Source: SHZL01 sp963708905
Lineage (GTDB): Bacteria; Pseudomonadota; Gammaproteobacteria; Xanthomonadales; SZUA-36
Reading direction: 5' to 3'
NCBI GenBank assembly: GCA_963708905.1
Contig: CAVPUV010000026.1
Location: 1 to 64,000, forward strand
Length of the DNA: 64,000 nt
Each line of letters opens with the position of its first letter. The first letter of the stretch is position 1. Positions 44,578 to 53,077 of this stretch are shown here, one piece after another. The notes under the pieces were generated by a model that was not told where the DNA came from, did no database searches, and saw only the letters and a list, made by a program, of their open reading frames with translations. Made by a program: the position numbers and the translations under genes.

Positions 44578-45690
44578 ATGAACCAGACAAGCAAGATATT
44601 CGCCGTCATCGCGGCTCTGCTGATGGCTTATGGTAGCGAGGCCAGTGAAATGGATAAAAAGCTGGCACAGATCACTCTTCCCCCGGGTTTTGCCATCAGT
44701 GTTTATGCCGAAGGGGTTGAAAACGCCCGCCAGTTGACTCGTGGTGACCAGGGTACTGTTTTTGCCGGTTCACGCAACGCGGGCAAGGTCCATGCGCTGG
44801 TGGATACGGATGGTGACCAGATCGCGGATCGTGTCTACCTCATCGACCAGGGCCTCAACATGCCATCCGGGCTGGAGTTCAGGAACGGGTCTTTGTATGT
44901 CGGTGCAGTCGACCGGATACTGCGCTATGACGACATCGAGTCTCTGCTCGATCAGCCGCCCAAACCGGAACTGGTTTCGGCGGCCTTCCCGGACAAAACC
45001 CATCACGGCTGGAAATACCTCCGTTTCGGACCGGACAGCCACTTGTATGTGCCGGTGGGTGCGCCCTGCAATATCTGTGATGAACCTGGCTTTGCACAGA
45101 TCCGCCGGATCAATGCGGATGGCAGTGGTGACGAAGTCCATGCATCGGGCATCAGGAACAGCGTCGGTCTGGCGTTTCATCCTGACACCGGCGATTTGTG
45201 GTTCACGGATAACGGCCGGGACATGTTGGGAGATGACATTCCATCCGACGAACTGAACCATGTCACTCAAGCCGGCCAGCATTTCGGCTACCCGTATTGC
45301 CACCAGGGCGACCTGCCAGACCCGGAGTTCGGCGTGGGTAAATCATGCGCGGACTACACCGCGCCGGCAGTCCGGCTGGGCGCGCATATGGCTGCCTTGG
45401 GGCTTACGTTTTATAGCGGCTCCATGTTTCCAGCCGACTACAAAGGGCAGCTGTTTATTGCCCGGCACGGTTCGTGGAATCGTAGCGATAAAGTGGGATA
45501 TGACATCGCCCTGGTTCGGTTCGATGCGGGAGGGAAACCGGTTGGAGTTGAAGTATTTGCCAGCGGCTGGCTGCAGGGCCAGCATGCATGGGGCCGGCCG
45601 AATGATGTTTTGCAGTTGCCGGATGGATCTTTGCTGGTGTCTGATGACCAGGCGGATGCCATTTACCGCATCACTTTCGTGGGCAATTGA
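44578..45690 (+). CDS. PQQ-dependent sugar (sorbosone-type) dehydrogenase, secreted
   Basis: This 370-residue protein begins with a signal peptide (MNQTSKIFAVIAALLMAYGS). The body is a beta-propeller of the soluble glucose/sorbosone dehydrogenase type: ITLPPGFAISVYAEGVENAR, GTVFAGSRNAGKVHAL, HHGWKYLRFGPDSHLYVPVG, SGIRNSVGLAFHPDTGDLWF, HGSWNRSDKVGYDIALV and GRPNDVLQLPDGSLLVSDD. Such enzymes oxidise sugars in the periplasm with pyrroloquinoline quinone and pass electrons to cytochromes. No heme-binding CxxCH is present, so an external acceptor is needed. The gene begins outside the vWA cluster and is followed by an envelope glycan locus. Substrate cannot be told from sequence. Confidence 0.75.
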   Translation: MNQTSKIFAVIAALLMAYGSEASEMDKKLAQITLPPGFAISVYAEGVENARQLTRGDQGTVFAGSRNAGKVHALVDTDGDQIADRVYLIDQGLNMPSGLEFRNGSLYVGAVDRILRYDDIESLLDQPPKPELVSAAFPDKTHHGWKYLRFGPDSHLYVPVGAPCNICDEPGFAQIRRINADGSGDEVHASGIRNSVGLAFHPDTGDLWFTDNGRDMLGDDIPSDELNHVTQAGQHFGYPYCHQGDLPDPEFGVGKSCADYTAPAVRLGAHMAALGLTFYSGSMFPADYKGQLFIARHGSWNRSDKVGYDIALVRFDAGGKPVGVEVFASGWLQGQHAWGRPNDVLQLPDGSLLVSDDQADAIYRITFVGN

Positions 45691-45756
45691 CATGGCCATG
45701 GAGCTGAAAGCAGCCGGCCGACCCCCGGCCGTGGGGAGGCGTGGCGCAGGCCATCG

Positions 45757-46818
45757 ATGAATCCGGGTATGCCGCGTCGCTACCTGTTTTATGTGGAAGA
45801 GAATTATTGCTACGGCATTTTGCGGCCCATTCAGCGCCTGCTCCGCCAACGTGGATACGAAGTGGCCTGGTTGCCGGTGGGCGTCAACTTTGACCGCAGT
45901 GGATTCGAAACGGGAGAGCGGGTGTTCAGGCATGTCCAGGAGGCGATTGACTGGAACCCCTGCGCCGTGATGGCGCCCGGTAATTTCGTGCCTGACTTCC
46001 TGCCGGGTATCAAGGTGATGGTGAGTCATGGGCTGATTTCGGAGAAGCGCCGCAAGAAAGACGGCATGGTGTACTCCTTTATCGAACGGGGACTGTTCGA
46101 TCTGTACATCACTCACGGGCCGAACACGACCCGGAGGTGGCAGGAAATGGCGCAAGCTGCAGGCTATTTCGAGGTCGCGGAATGCGGCTGGTCCAAGTTG
46201 GATCCACTGTTCGATGGCAGTATGGTGAAAACGCCAGCCACTGACCCGGTGATTTATTTTGCCTCGACCTTTTCGCCTCGACTGACTGCGGCGCCCCGCC
46301 TCGTTGGCGCGATCAGTGCACTGTTACGTCAGAAAAACTGGCATTGGTTGATTCATTTTCACCCGAAGATGCCCGCGGCAGTCATTGCGCGTTACCGCAA
46401 GATACAATCGGAAAAATTATGCGTGGTGGAAGGTCACGATACCTTGCGCCTGTTAATGGATGCAGATGTCATGCTGTGCGATACCTCATCGATCATTTCC
46501 GAGTTTGCGGTGCTGCACAAGCCAGTCGTGACCTTTCGCAACTTGTCGCCGCAGCCGTACATGATCAACGTGACAAAACCGGATGATATCGGTCCGGCGC
46601 TTGAACGGGCATTGAGCCGGCCCTCCGAAGTCTTGCGCGCCATCGATCAGCATGTGCGTGACACCCACCCCTGGAATGACGGACGGTGTAGCGAACGTAT
46701 CGTCACCGCCACCGACCGCCTGGTGAATACAGGACTGGGGCATCTGCGGCCCAAACCACGTAATCTTCTGCGTCACTGGCACATGCGCAGGACACTGCAC
46801 TACTACCGGTTTTTCTGA
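45757..46818 (+). CDS. CDP-glycerol glycerophosphotransferase-like protein
   Basis: This 353-residue protein is of the TagF/TagB-like glycerophosphotransferase group. The family's C-terminal half is recognisable: IYFASTFSPRL, WHWLIHFHPKMPAAVIARY, VVEGHDTLRLLMDADVMLCD, TSSIISEFAVLHKPVVTFRN. The N-terminal half has SHGLISEKRRKKDGMVYSFI. In Gram-positive bacteria these enzymes build teichoic acid; in Gram-negatives they decorate surface polysaccharide. It ends 2 bases before uppP, which recycles the lipid carrier for such polymers, consistent with a role in envelope glycan assembly. A second ATG four codons inside is possible. Confidence 0.7.
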   Translation: MNPGMPRRYLFYVEENYCYGILRPIQRLLRQRGYEVAWLPVGVNFDRSGFETGERVFRHVQEAIDWNPCAVMAPGNFVPDFLPGIKVMVSHGLISEKRRKKDGMVYSFIERGLFDLYITHGPNTTRRWQEMAQAAGYFEVAECGWSKLDPLFDGSMVKTPATDPVIYFASTFSPRLTAAPRLVGAISALLRQKNWHWLIHFHPKMPAAVIARYRKIQSEKLCVVEGHDTLRLLMDADVMLCDTSSIISEFAVLHKPVVTFRNLSPQPYMINVTKPDDIGPALERALSRPSEVLRAIDQHVRDTHPWNDGRCSERIVTATDRLVNTGLGHLRPKPRNLLRHWHMRRTLHYYRFF

Positions 46819-46820
46819 CC

Positions 46821-47618
46821 ATGCCCATAGTCCATATCATCGTGCTGGCATTGGTCCAGGGTCTCACCGAGTTCCTGCCCGTTTCCAGTTCGGCTCACTT
46901 GATTTTGACCAGCCGCGCTTTGGCGTGGCAAGACCAGGGACTGATTTTCGATGTGGCGACTCACCTCGGAACCTTGCTTGCCGTCCTGGTATTTTTCCGC
47001 CAGGAACTACTGCTCATGCTGAGAGCATGCACCACTCCGGTGCAGGACGAAGCTGGCCGTCACCACCGTTCCATGGTGCTTTATCTGGTCCTTGCCAGCA
47101 TCCCCGCATTGGCTGTTGGCGCACTGGCACATGACTTGGTGGAGCACTTCCTGCGGGACGTGCGGGTGATTGCGGTGACGACCACTGGTTTTGGTCTGAT
47201 CCTGTGGTGGGCTGATGCAGTGGGCAACAGAACGCGTGATCTGCCGGGCATGAATTTAGCCAGCGCGTTACTCGTTGGTCTGGCACAAATGCTGGCGTTG
47301 GTGCCTGGTGTTTCGCGCTCGGGTATCACCATCACGGCCGGGCGGTTCCTGGGATTTTCGCCAGACGCGGCGGCGCGCTTCTCCTTCCTGCTGGCGATTC
47401 CCGTGATTGGCGCTGCCGGCGCCTATGGAACCTTGCGCGTTGCCACCGGTGACGCCCCGATTGACTGGTCTCAGTTTGGCATGGCAGTGGCTTTCGCCGC
47501 GCTGGCGGGCTGGCTGTGCATTGCGGCGTTTCTTGCCGTATTGAAGAGGGTTGGCTTGATTCCTTTTGTACTCTACCGCCTGATGCTGGGTCTGGTTCTT
47601 TTCTGGTTTGTGTTTTAA
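46821..47618 (+). CDS. uppP: Undecaprenyl-diphosphatase
   Basis: The 265-residue polytopic membrane protein matches BacA/UppP in length and signature: LVQGLTEFLPVSSSAHLIL at the N-terminus with the catalytic Glu and Ser region, GTLLAVLVFFR, and VPGVSRSGITITAGRFLG with the essential Arg/Ser loop. It dephosphorylates undecaprenyl diphosphate so the carrier can be reused for peptidoglycan and other cell-wall polymers, and raises bacitracin tolerance. It follows the glycerophosphotransferase gene almost without gap. Further downstream lies the nitrogen-regulated promoter region of glnA. Confidence 0.93.
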   Translation: MPIVHIIVLALVQGLTEFLPVSSSAHLILTSRALAWQDQGLIFDVATHLGTLLAVLVFFRQELLLMLRACTTPVQDEAGRHHRSMVLYLVLASIPALAVGALAHDLVEHFLRDVRVIAVTTTGFGLILWWADAVGNRTRDLPGMNLASALLVGLAQMLALVPGVSRSGITITAGRFLGFSPDAAARFSFLLAIPVIGAAGAYGTLRVATGDAPIDWSQFGMAVAFAALAGWLCIAAFLAVLKRVGLIPFVLYRLMLGLVLFWFVF

Positions 47619-47661
47619 CCCGGAAAGTCCATCAGGAGACACGCCCTCTATGCGTGTGTAA

Positions 47662-47678
47662 TGCATGATAAAGGTGCA
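47662..47678 (+). promoter_or_regulatory. NtrC-type enhancer site, distal
   Basis: TGCATG-ATAAA-GGTGCA fits the NtrC consensus TGCACC-N5-GGTGCA with two differences, both in the first half. Its centre is about 32 bases from the second site, close to three helical turns. It lies some 190 bases before the sigma-54 promoter. Confidence 0.7.
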
Positions 47679-47693
47679 TTCTGCTATCATTGA

Positions 47694-47710
47694 CGCACCA
47701 ACAATGTGCA
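47694..47710 (+). promoter_or_regulatory. NtrC-type enhancer site, proximal
   Basis: CGCACC-AACAA-TGTGCA fits the NtrC consensus with one difference in each half and remains symmetric. Together with the site at 47662 it would bind two NtrC dimers cooperatively under nitrogen limitation. Confidence 0.7.
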
Positions 47711-47842
47711 TGCCTTTCCGGGGATGTCATTCTGGTCAGAAGCAGCTTAATTATATTCTCAATAAAGGGCCTAAAAGCTATCAAAATGTTGAATACTGCG
47801 GCGATCTTCACATTATTATGACTGTGACCTCGTGGTTATTTG

Positions 47843-47859
47843 TTGGCACAAGTCCTGCT
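47843..47859 (+). promoter_or_regulatory. Sigma-54 promoter of glnA
   Basis: TTGGCACAAGTCCTGCT has the GG-N10-GC spacing of a -24/-12 promoter and matches TTGGCAC at the -24 element. The start of transcription would be near 47870, about 36 bases before the glnA ATG. It is in the right orientation and place for NtrC-activated expression. Confidence 0.8.
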
Positions 47860-47905
47860 TTAATGCTATGACCCATTTTGCAACCCCACTGAGGACATAA
47901 GGAAA

Positions 47906-49315
47906 ATGAGCGCTGAAAAGGTACTGAAAACACTTAAAGATCAAGATTTTGAATTCGTAGACCTGCGTTTCTGCGATACCAGGGGCAAGGAGCAGCATGT
48001 CAGCCTGCCGATAGGTGCTGCAGACGAAGACATGTTCGAGGAAGGCAAGATGTTCGATGGTTCTTCGATTTCCGGTTGGAAAGGCATCAATGAATCCGAC
48101 ATGGTGCTGATGCCGGATGCCGCAACGGCCGTGCTGGATCCGTTTTCAGAACACAAGACCATGATCATACGTTGTGATGTGCTCGAGCCTCACACCATGG
48201 AAGGATACAATCGCTGCCCGAGATCCCTGGCCAAGCGGGCCGAGGCCTACCTTGCCTCCAGCGGCATCGCCGACACGGCTTTTTTTGGTCCGGAACCGGA
48301 GTTTTTTGTGTTCGATGATGTGCGCTTCCACGTCGGCATGCATGGCTGTTCCTATCGCGTGGACTCGGAAGAGGGTGCCTGGAACGCGGAAACCGAGTAT
48401 GAAGGCGGCAACATCGGTCATCGTCCCGGCGTCAAGGGCGGATATTTCCCCGTGCCGCCGGTGGATTCTCTGCATGATTTACGATCTGAAATGTGCCGCG
48501 TGATGGAAAAAATGGGCCTCACGGTGGAAGTACACCATCACGAAGTGGGCACGGCCGGACAGTGTGAAATCGGCACCCGATTTGCCACTTTGACGCGCAA
48601 GGCAGACGAAGTGCTGATCCTTAAGTACGTCGTGCACAATGTCGCACATGCGGCCGGACAGACCGCCACCTTCATGCCAAAACCGCTGGTGGGGGACAAT
48701 GGTTCCGGCATGCATGTGCACCAATCCATCGCCAAGGGCGGCCAGAACCTGTTTACCGGTGATGGCTATGGCGGCCTGTCGGATACCGCGCTGCATTATA
48801 TCGGTGGCATCTTCAAGCACGCTCGTGCCATCAATGCCTTCGCCAATTCCACCACCAACAGCTACAAGCGTCTGGTGCCGGGTTTCGAAGCGCCGGTGAT
48901 GCTGGCCTATTCCGCTCGCAACCGTTCCGCTTCCTGCCGCATCCCCTTTGTCAGTAACCCCAAAGGGCGCCGCATTGAAGTCCGTTTCGGTGATCCTGCT
49001 GGTAACAGCTACCTGATATTTGCCGCCATGTTGATGGCGGGTCTCGATGGTATTGTCAATAAAATTGACCCGGGTTCGCCTATGGACAAGGATCTTTATG
49101 ATTTACCTCCGGAGGAGACGAAAGCCATCCCCCAGGTGTGTTCGAGCCTTGACCAGGCGCTGAATGCGCTGGATGGCGACCGGGAATTTCTCAAGGTGGG
49201 AGGAGTCTTCAGTGATGACCTGATCGATGCCTACATCAACCTGAAGATGCAAGAAGTCACCCGCTTCCGTATGAGTACCCATCCGGTCGAGTTTGATATG
49301 TATTACTCTTTGTAG
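47906..49315 (+). CDS. glnA: Glutamine synthetase, type I
   Basis: This 469-residue enzyme makes glutamine from glutamate, ammonia and ATP. Family landmarks are present: KMFDGSSISGWKGINESDM near the N-terminus, FFGPEPEFFVFDDV with metal-binding Glu residues, KGGYFPVPPVDS, NGSGMHVHQS, and NRSASCRIPFVSNPKGRRIE. The adenylylation tyrosine lies in KDLYDLPPEE, so activity is probably controlled by GlnE. The length matches enterobacterial GlnA. Upstream are two NtrC sites and a sigma-54 promoter; downstream, after a DUF4124 gene, are glnL and glnG, so the regulator pair is encoded in the operon it controls. Confidence 0.97.
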   Translation: MSAEKVLKTLKDQDFEFVDLRFCDTRGKEQHVSLPIGAADEDMFEEGKMFDGSSISGWKGINESDMVLMPDAATAVLDPFSEHKTMIIRCDVLEPHTMEGYNRCPRSLAKRAEAYLASSGIADTAFFGPEPEFFVFDDVRFHVGMHGCSYRVDSEEGAWNAETEYEGGNIGHRPGVKGGYFPVPPVDSLHDLRSEMCRVMEKMGLTVEVHHHEVGTAGQCEIGTRFATLTRKADEVLILKYVVHNVAHAAGQTATFMPKPLVGDNGSGMHVHQSIAKGGQNLFTGDGYGGLSDTALHYIGGIFKHARAINAFANSTTNSYKRLVPGFEAPVMLAYSARNRSASCRIPFVSNPKGRRIEVRFGDPAGNSYLIFAAMLMAGLDGIVNKIDPGSPMDKDLYDLPPEETKAIPQVCSSLDQALNALDGDREFLKVGGVFSDDLIDAYINLKMQEVTRFRMSTHPVEFDMYYSL

Positions 49316-49420
49316 CCGCCGGGGCGCATCTGGTTTGTGAAATCATCAGCCTCGGTGGCAACCGGTCTGCCCTGCCAGGCGGCGGGGCAGACCAGACAAT
49401 TTGGCGACAGGAGGATGATC

Positions 49421-50012
49421 ATGAACAAGGGAATGACGATTACAGTTGGCATGGCGTTGTTGATTTTGCTGTTTTCCGTGAGCGCACAGGCGGAGGTTTA
49501 CAAGCTGGTCGATGACAAGGGCAACGTCACCTACACGGACCAGGTGCCTGCGGATGGCAGCCCACCGATGCAGCTGCCTGAACTGTCGGTCATTGAAACC
49601 GATTATGCAGCCGTCGCGAGCGGAGACGATGTCGTTGCGAGTGATGACGCAACCGCAGGCGAGCCCACGCCAAGGGAGTCTGCGCCGGATGTATCGGGAT
49701 TTCCATATTAACCGGCCAGCACCGCAGGAAACCATCTGGGGAACCGACAGCCCGGTAGTCGTGGGCTGGGGCAGCGCTACCGTACTGTTGCCTGATATGA
49801 GTGTCCGCCTGTTTGTCAATGGACAGCCACAGGCAAACACCCGGGACGGCATGGTCGCCCTCACGCTGGAACGTGGCGATTACCAGGTCTATGCCGAATT
49901 ACTGGACGCCCGGGGAAGACGTGTTGTCATCACTCCAACCGTGATGTTCTTCCTCAAGCAGCACGCGGTCGGTCCCAACCTGCCCGTCCCAGTGCCTAAC
50001 AGCGGCAATTGA
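49421..50012 (+). CDS. Secreted DUF4124-family protein (frameshifted)
   Basis: The ATG at 49421 has a strong ACAGGAGG seven bases upstream and opens a signal peptide (GMTITVGMALLILLFSVSAQ). The DUF4124 motif follows directly: AEVYKLVDDKGNVTYTDQVP. One extra base near 49690 shifts the frame; the typical second half then appears (YRDFHINRPAPQETIW, RLFVNGQPQANTR, RGDYQVYAELLDARGRRVVI). Repaired length is 196 residues. DUF4124 proteins are small envelope proteins of unknown role, often found between glnA and glnL in this group. The last codon overlaps the glnL start. Confidence 0.75.
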
Positions 50013-51091
50013 AGCTGCCCCGTCAACTGTTGCAGGAATTACCGGACCCGGGAGCGATCCTGGACCGGATGGACACAGCCATCATTGGTGTGGATGAACA
50101 GGGTCGAATTCAGATGATGAACACGGCGGCGGAACATTGCCTGCAGCTCGGACGTGAGCGGGCGCTGGGACGTCTGTTGACAGAGGTTGCCTTCATCCCC
50201 CCTGAAATGCGTGAGGCTTTACAGCAACCAGGAAAGGACGATTCCGGATTGCGCCTGCACGAGTTGAAGCTGGCAGGCGGACAGTATGACTGCACGATCC
50301 AGATCGACGTTCAAGGCATGGTACTGCTGGAACTCCATAATCTGGAATGGGAGCACAAACGCCTGCGCCTGGAACAAAGGGAATTGCAGACCGGCTTGCT
50401 GGAATTGCTGAGCAGAAACCTGGGGCATGAGATTCGTAATCCGCTGGGTGGCATCAGGGGTGCCTCACAAATGCTGGCAAACGAGCTGGCCTCGCCGGAA
50501 ATGGCCACGCTGGCGCGATTGATCATGCGCGAGGTGGATCGTATCGATGAATTGATTCAAAGTTTCGGTCAGCCGCAACTGGCGCAGCTTGAGGTTGATT
50601 TTTATCCATTGCTCGACGAGGTGCTGACGCTGGTGAGCGCGGAGTTCGGCCGGCAGGCAGAGATTGAGCGTGACTTCGATCCCAGTATTCCCTCGATTCA
50701 AGGCGATGCGTCGGCTATTCGCCAGGTCTTGCTCAACCTGCTGCGCAATGCGTTCCAGGCAGCTGCGACTCGCATCAATATCCGAACACGTGTGGAACAC
50801 GGTGGCGCCTTGCTGCAGGCTGTGACCACCGCCTTGCTGCGGATCGACGTTATTGATGATGGCGAAGGCGTACCCGAATCCTTGCGCAATCTGCTGTTTC
50901 TGCCTCTGGTTACCGGGAAGCGCAATGGAACCGGGCTGGGATTGGCCCTGTCGCAACAAATCGCCGCCGCACATGGTGGTTTGCTGACCTACGAACCGCT
51001 CGGTGCCGGACATGGCAGGGGCAGCCGCTTCAGTTTCTACTTGCCATTGGAAAAGGCGCGGTCCGCGAATGGTGTGGAGTGCAGCGCATGA
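50009..51091 (+). CDS. glnL: Nitrogen-regulation sensor kinase NtrB
   Basis: This 360-residue soluble histidine kinase starts at TTG 50009, overlapping the previous stop. An N-terminal PAS domain (ILDRMDTAIIGVDEQGRIQM) precedes the dimerisation and phosphoacceptor region. The NtrB-specific box there is LGHEIRNPLGGIRGASQML, with the active His in HEIRNP. The ATP-binding part shows LLNLLRNAFQAA, DDGEGVP and GTGLGLALSQQIAA. It phosphorylates NtrC when glutamine is scarce and reverses this through PII. The stop overlaps the start of glnG (ATGA). Confidence 0.93.
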   Translation: MKLPRQLLQELPDPGAILDRMDTAIIGVDEQGRIQMMNTAAEHCLQLGRERALGRLLTEVAFIPPEMREALQQPGKDDSGLRLHELKLAGGQYDCTIQIDVQGMVLLELHNLEWEHKRLRLEQRELQTGLLELLSRNLGHEIRNPLGGIRGASQMLANELASPEMATLARLIMREVDRIDELIQSFGQPQLAQLEVDFYPLLDEVLTLVSAEFGRQAEIERDFDPSIPSIQGDASAIRQVLLNLLRNAFQAAATRINIRTRVEHGGALLQAVTTALLRIDVIDDGEGVPESLRNLLFLPLVTGKRNGTGLGLALSQQIAAAHGGLLTYEPLGAGHGRGSRFSFYLPLEKARSANGVECSA

Positions 51092-52512
51092 CGCAACGCC
51101 CTCATATCTGGGTCGTGGAAGACGATCATGCCATCTGTTTTGTGCTGCAGCGCGCATTGCGCCGCAGCGGTTATGAGGTGAAATGTTTTGACACCGTGAT
51201 GTCAGTGAGCAAAGCGCTGGACAGCGCCAAACCGCAGGCGATTCTCACCGACATCCGCTTGCCTGACGCGGATGGCCTCACCGTGTTGGACCGGCTTCAT
51301 CAACTGGACCTGGACATACCCGTCATTGCCATGACGGCTTATTCCGACCTGGACCAGACCGTGAAAGCATTCCAGAAAGGTGTGTTTGATTACCTGCCCA
51401 AGCCATTCGACCTCGATCAGGTAATATCCGTCGTAGCCAGGGCGGTCACGCCTGGTTCGGCCGCACCGGAGCGTGCCAGGGAGTCCGAAGGCAGCCAGTT
51501 GCTGGGTGAATCACCGGCGATGCAGGAAGTTTTTCGTACGATAGGCCGGCTTTCCCGATCGGACATCAGTGTCATGATCACGGGTGAAACCGGAAGTGGC
51601 AAGGAGGTTGTAGCCCGCGTGCTGCATGTGCACAGCCCGCGTTCCGACAGGCCATTTGTTGCTTTGAATACGGCGGCTGTTCCGGCGGAATTGCTGGAAT
51701 CGGAACTGTTCGGTCACGAACGCGGGGCATTCACCGGCGCCCATGCCCGCCGCGAGGGCAGATTTGAAGAAGCGACCGGCGGCACCTTGTTCCTGGACGA
51801 AATCGGCGACATGCCCATTGCCTTGCAGACCCGCTTGTTGCGCATTCTGGCTGACGGGGACTTCTATCGCGTCGGCGGCCGCGACCTGCTGCATGCGGAC
51901 GTGCGCATCATTGCCGCAACACACCAGGACCTGGAACTCAAAGTGCGCGACGGCAGTTTCCGCGAAGACCTGTACCATCGGCTTAACGTAATCCATATCG
52001 CCCTGCCGCCGTTGCGCGAACGCCGGGAGGATATTGGCTTGTTGGCGCGGCGTTTCCTGCAACAGGCGGCGCGTGAACTGGGACTGGAAGAAAAACACCT
52101 GCGCCAGGATGCATTACGTGCAATGGAACAATTTTCCTGGCCGGGTAATGTAAGACAGTTGTTGAACGTGTGTCGTCAATTGAGCGTCATGGCCCCCGCG
52201 GAGGAGATATTCCCTGAAGATCTGCCGGCCGAACTTGTGGGCGCAGCGGCAGCGCCAAACCGCGCGGGGGAATGGCCCGAAGAACTTCGCCGCTGGGCCC
52301 GGGCTGAATTGCACACGGGTGGCGATAACCTGGTCGGCCGGGCCCAGGCGGAACTGGAGCGCGTGCTGATTGATTGCGCACTGGAACAAACCGGGGGTCA
52401 AAGAATACGGGCAGCTGAACTCCTGGGTCTGGGACGCAACACCCTGACGCGAAAGCTCAAATTGCTCGGCGCAGCAAATGACTCTGATCTTCAGGAGCCG
52501 GGATTGACCTGA
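51088..52512 (+). CDS. glnG: Nitrogen-regulation response regulator NtrC
   Basis: This is 474 residues from ATG 51088, overlapping the glnL stop. The receiver domain has the acidic pair VVEDDH and phosphoacceptor Asp in ILTDIRLPDADG. The sigma-54 AAA+ domain has Walker A (GETGSGKE), the GAFTGA loop (ERGAFTGAHARREG), Walker B (TLFLDEIGD) and the arginine-finger region. A Fis-type helix-turn-helix closes the protein (GGQRIRAAELLGLGRNTLTR). All motifs needed to activate sigma-54 promoters are intact, unlike the NtrX at 55689. It should bind the two sites upstream of glnA. Confidence 0.95.
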   Translation: MTQRPHIWVVEDDHAICFVLQRALRRSGYEVKCFDTVMSVSKALDSAKPQAILTDIRLPDADGLTVLDRLHQLDLDIPVIAMTAYSDLDQTVKAFQKGVFDYLPKPFDLDQVISVVARAVTPGSAAPERARESEGSQLLGESPAMQEVFRTIGRLSRSDISVMITGETGSGKEVVARVLHVHSPRSDRPFVALNTAAVPAELLESELFGHERGAFTGAHARREGRFEEATGGTLFLDEIGDMPIALQTRLLRILADGDFYRVGGRDLLHADVRIIAATHQDLELKVRDGSFREDLYHRLNVIHIALPPLRERREDIGLLARRFLQQAARELGLEEKHLRQDALRAMEQFSWPGNVRQLLNVCRQLSVMAPAEEIFPEDLPAELVGAAAAPNRAGEWPEELRRWARAELHTGGDNLVGRAQAELERVLIDCALEQTGGQRIRAAELLGLGRNTLTRKLKLLGAANDSDLQEPGLT

Positions 52513-52970
52513 AGCCAGAACGTCACCGGTCCGTCATTCACCAGGCTGACTTTCATATCGGCGCCAAAAACTCCACAGGCGACGAGGGGGTGCTGTTTCT
52601 GTGCCGAACTGACCAGCAAGTCGAACATGCGCTCACCTTCGGCGGGTGTCGCCGCCGGGGTGAAACTCGGCCGGTTACCGCTATGGGTGTCTGCAGCCAG
52701 GGTGAATTGCGGCACCAGCAGCAGGCCGCCGGCAGATTGGGCCAGGTTCAGATTCATCTTGCCGTGCTCGTCGGCGAACATTCGCCAGGCCAGCAAACGC
52801 TGCAACAGCCGTGCGACCTGGTCTGGTCCGTCGCCCCGCTCTACGCCGATCAAGGCCAGCATGCCGGCTCCGATGTGGGCCACGACTTTTTCCCGGGCTG
52901 CATCTTCGCCCGCAACATTCTCATTAACAAGCACGGCAGCTTCGGATACTCTTTGCAGCAATGCAATCAT
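52491..52970 (-). CDS. dtd: D-aminoacyl-tRNA deacylase
   Basis: This 159-residue enzyme removes D-amino acids from mischarged tRNA. It shows the start MIALLQRVSEAAVLV, the active-site region VPQFTLAAD and the C-terminal Gly-cisPro motif NDGPVTFWLQ. The usual SQFT reads PQFT here. A short insertion near residues 20-30 (NENVAGEDAAREKVVAHIG) makes it about 14 residues longer than E. coli Dtd. The gene converges on glnG with a 22-base overlap of coding ends and is divergent from the acyltransferase gene. Confidence 0.92.
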   Translation of the reverse strand: MIALLQRVSEAAVLVNENVAGEDAAREKVVAHIGAGMLALIGVERGDGPDQVARLLQRLLAWRMFADEHGKMNLNLAQSAGGLLLVPQFTLAADTHSGNRPSFTPAATPAEGERMFDLLVSSAQKQHPLVACGVFGADMKVSLVNDGPVTFWLQVNPGS

Positions 52971-53077
52971 CTGATCCTCTCACCAGCAGCTCCTACCCTC
53001 CCTATTTTAGCGTCTTGCTTATCGAAAAGTGGCTGCGGAGCCGAAAGCGGGAGCACGGCTGCAAGGTTGCCGCTTAG

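Noticed and set aside
44403..44609. A 68-codon minus-strand frame in the border region
   Set aside because: It begins inside the dehydrogenase signal peptide and shows no family signature or ribosome site.
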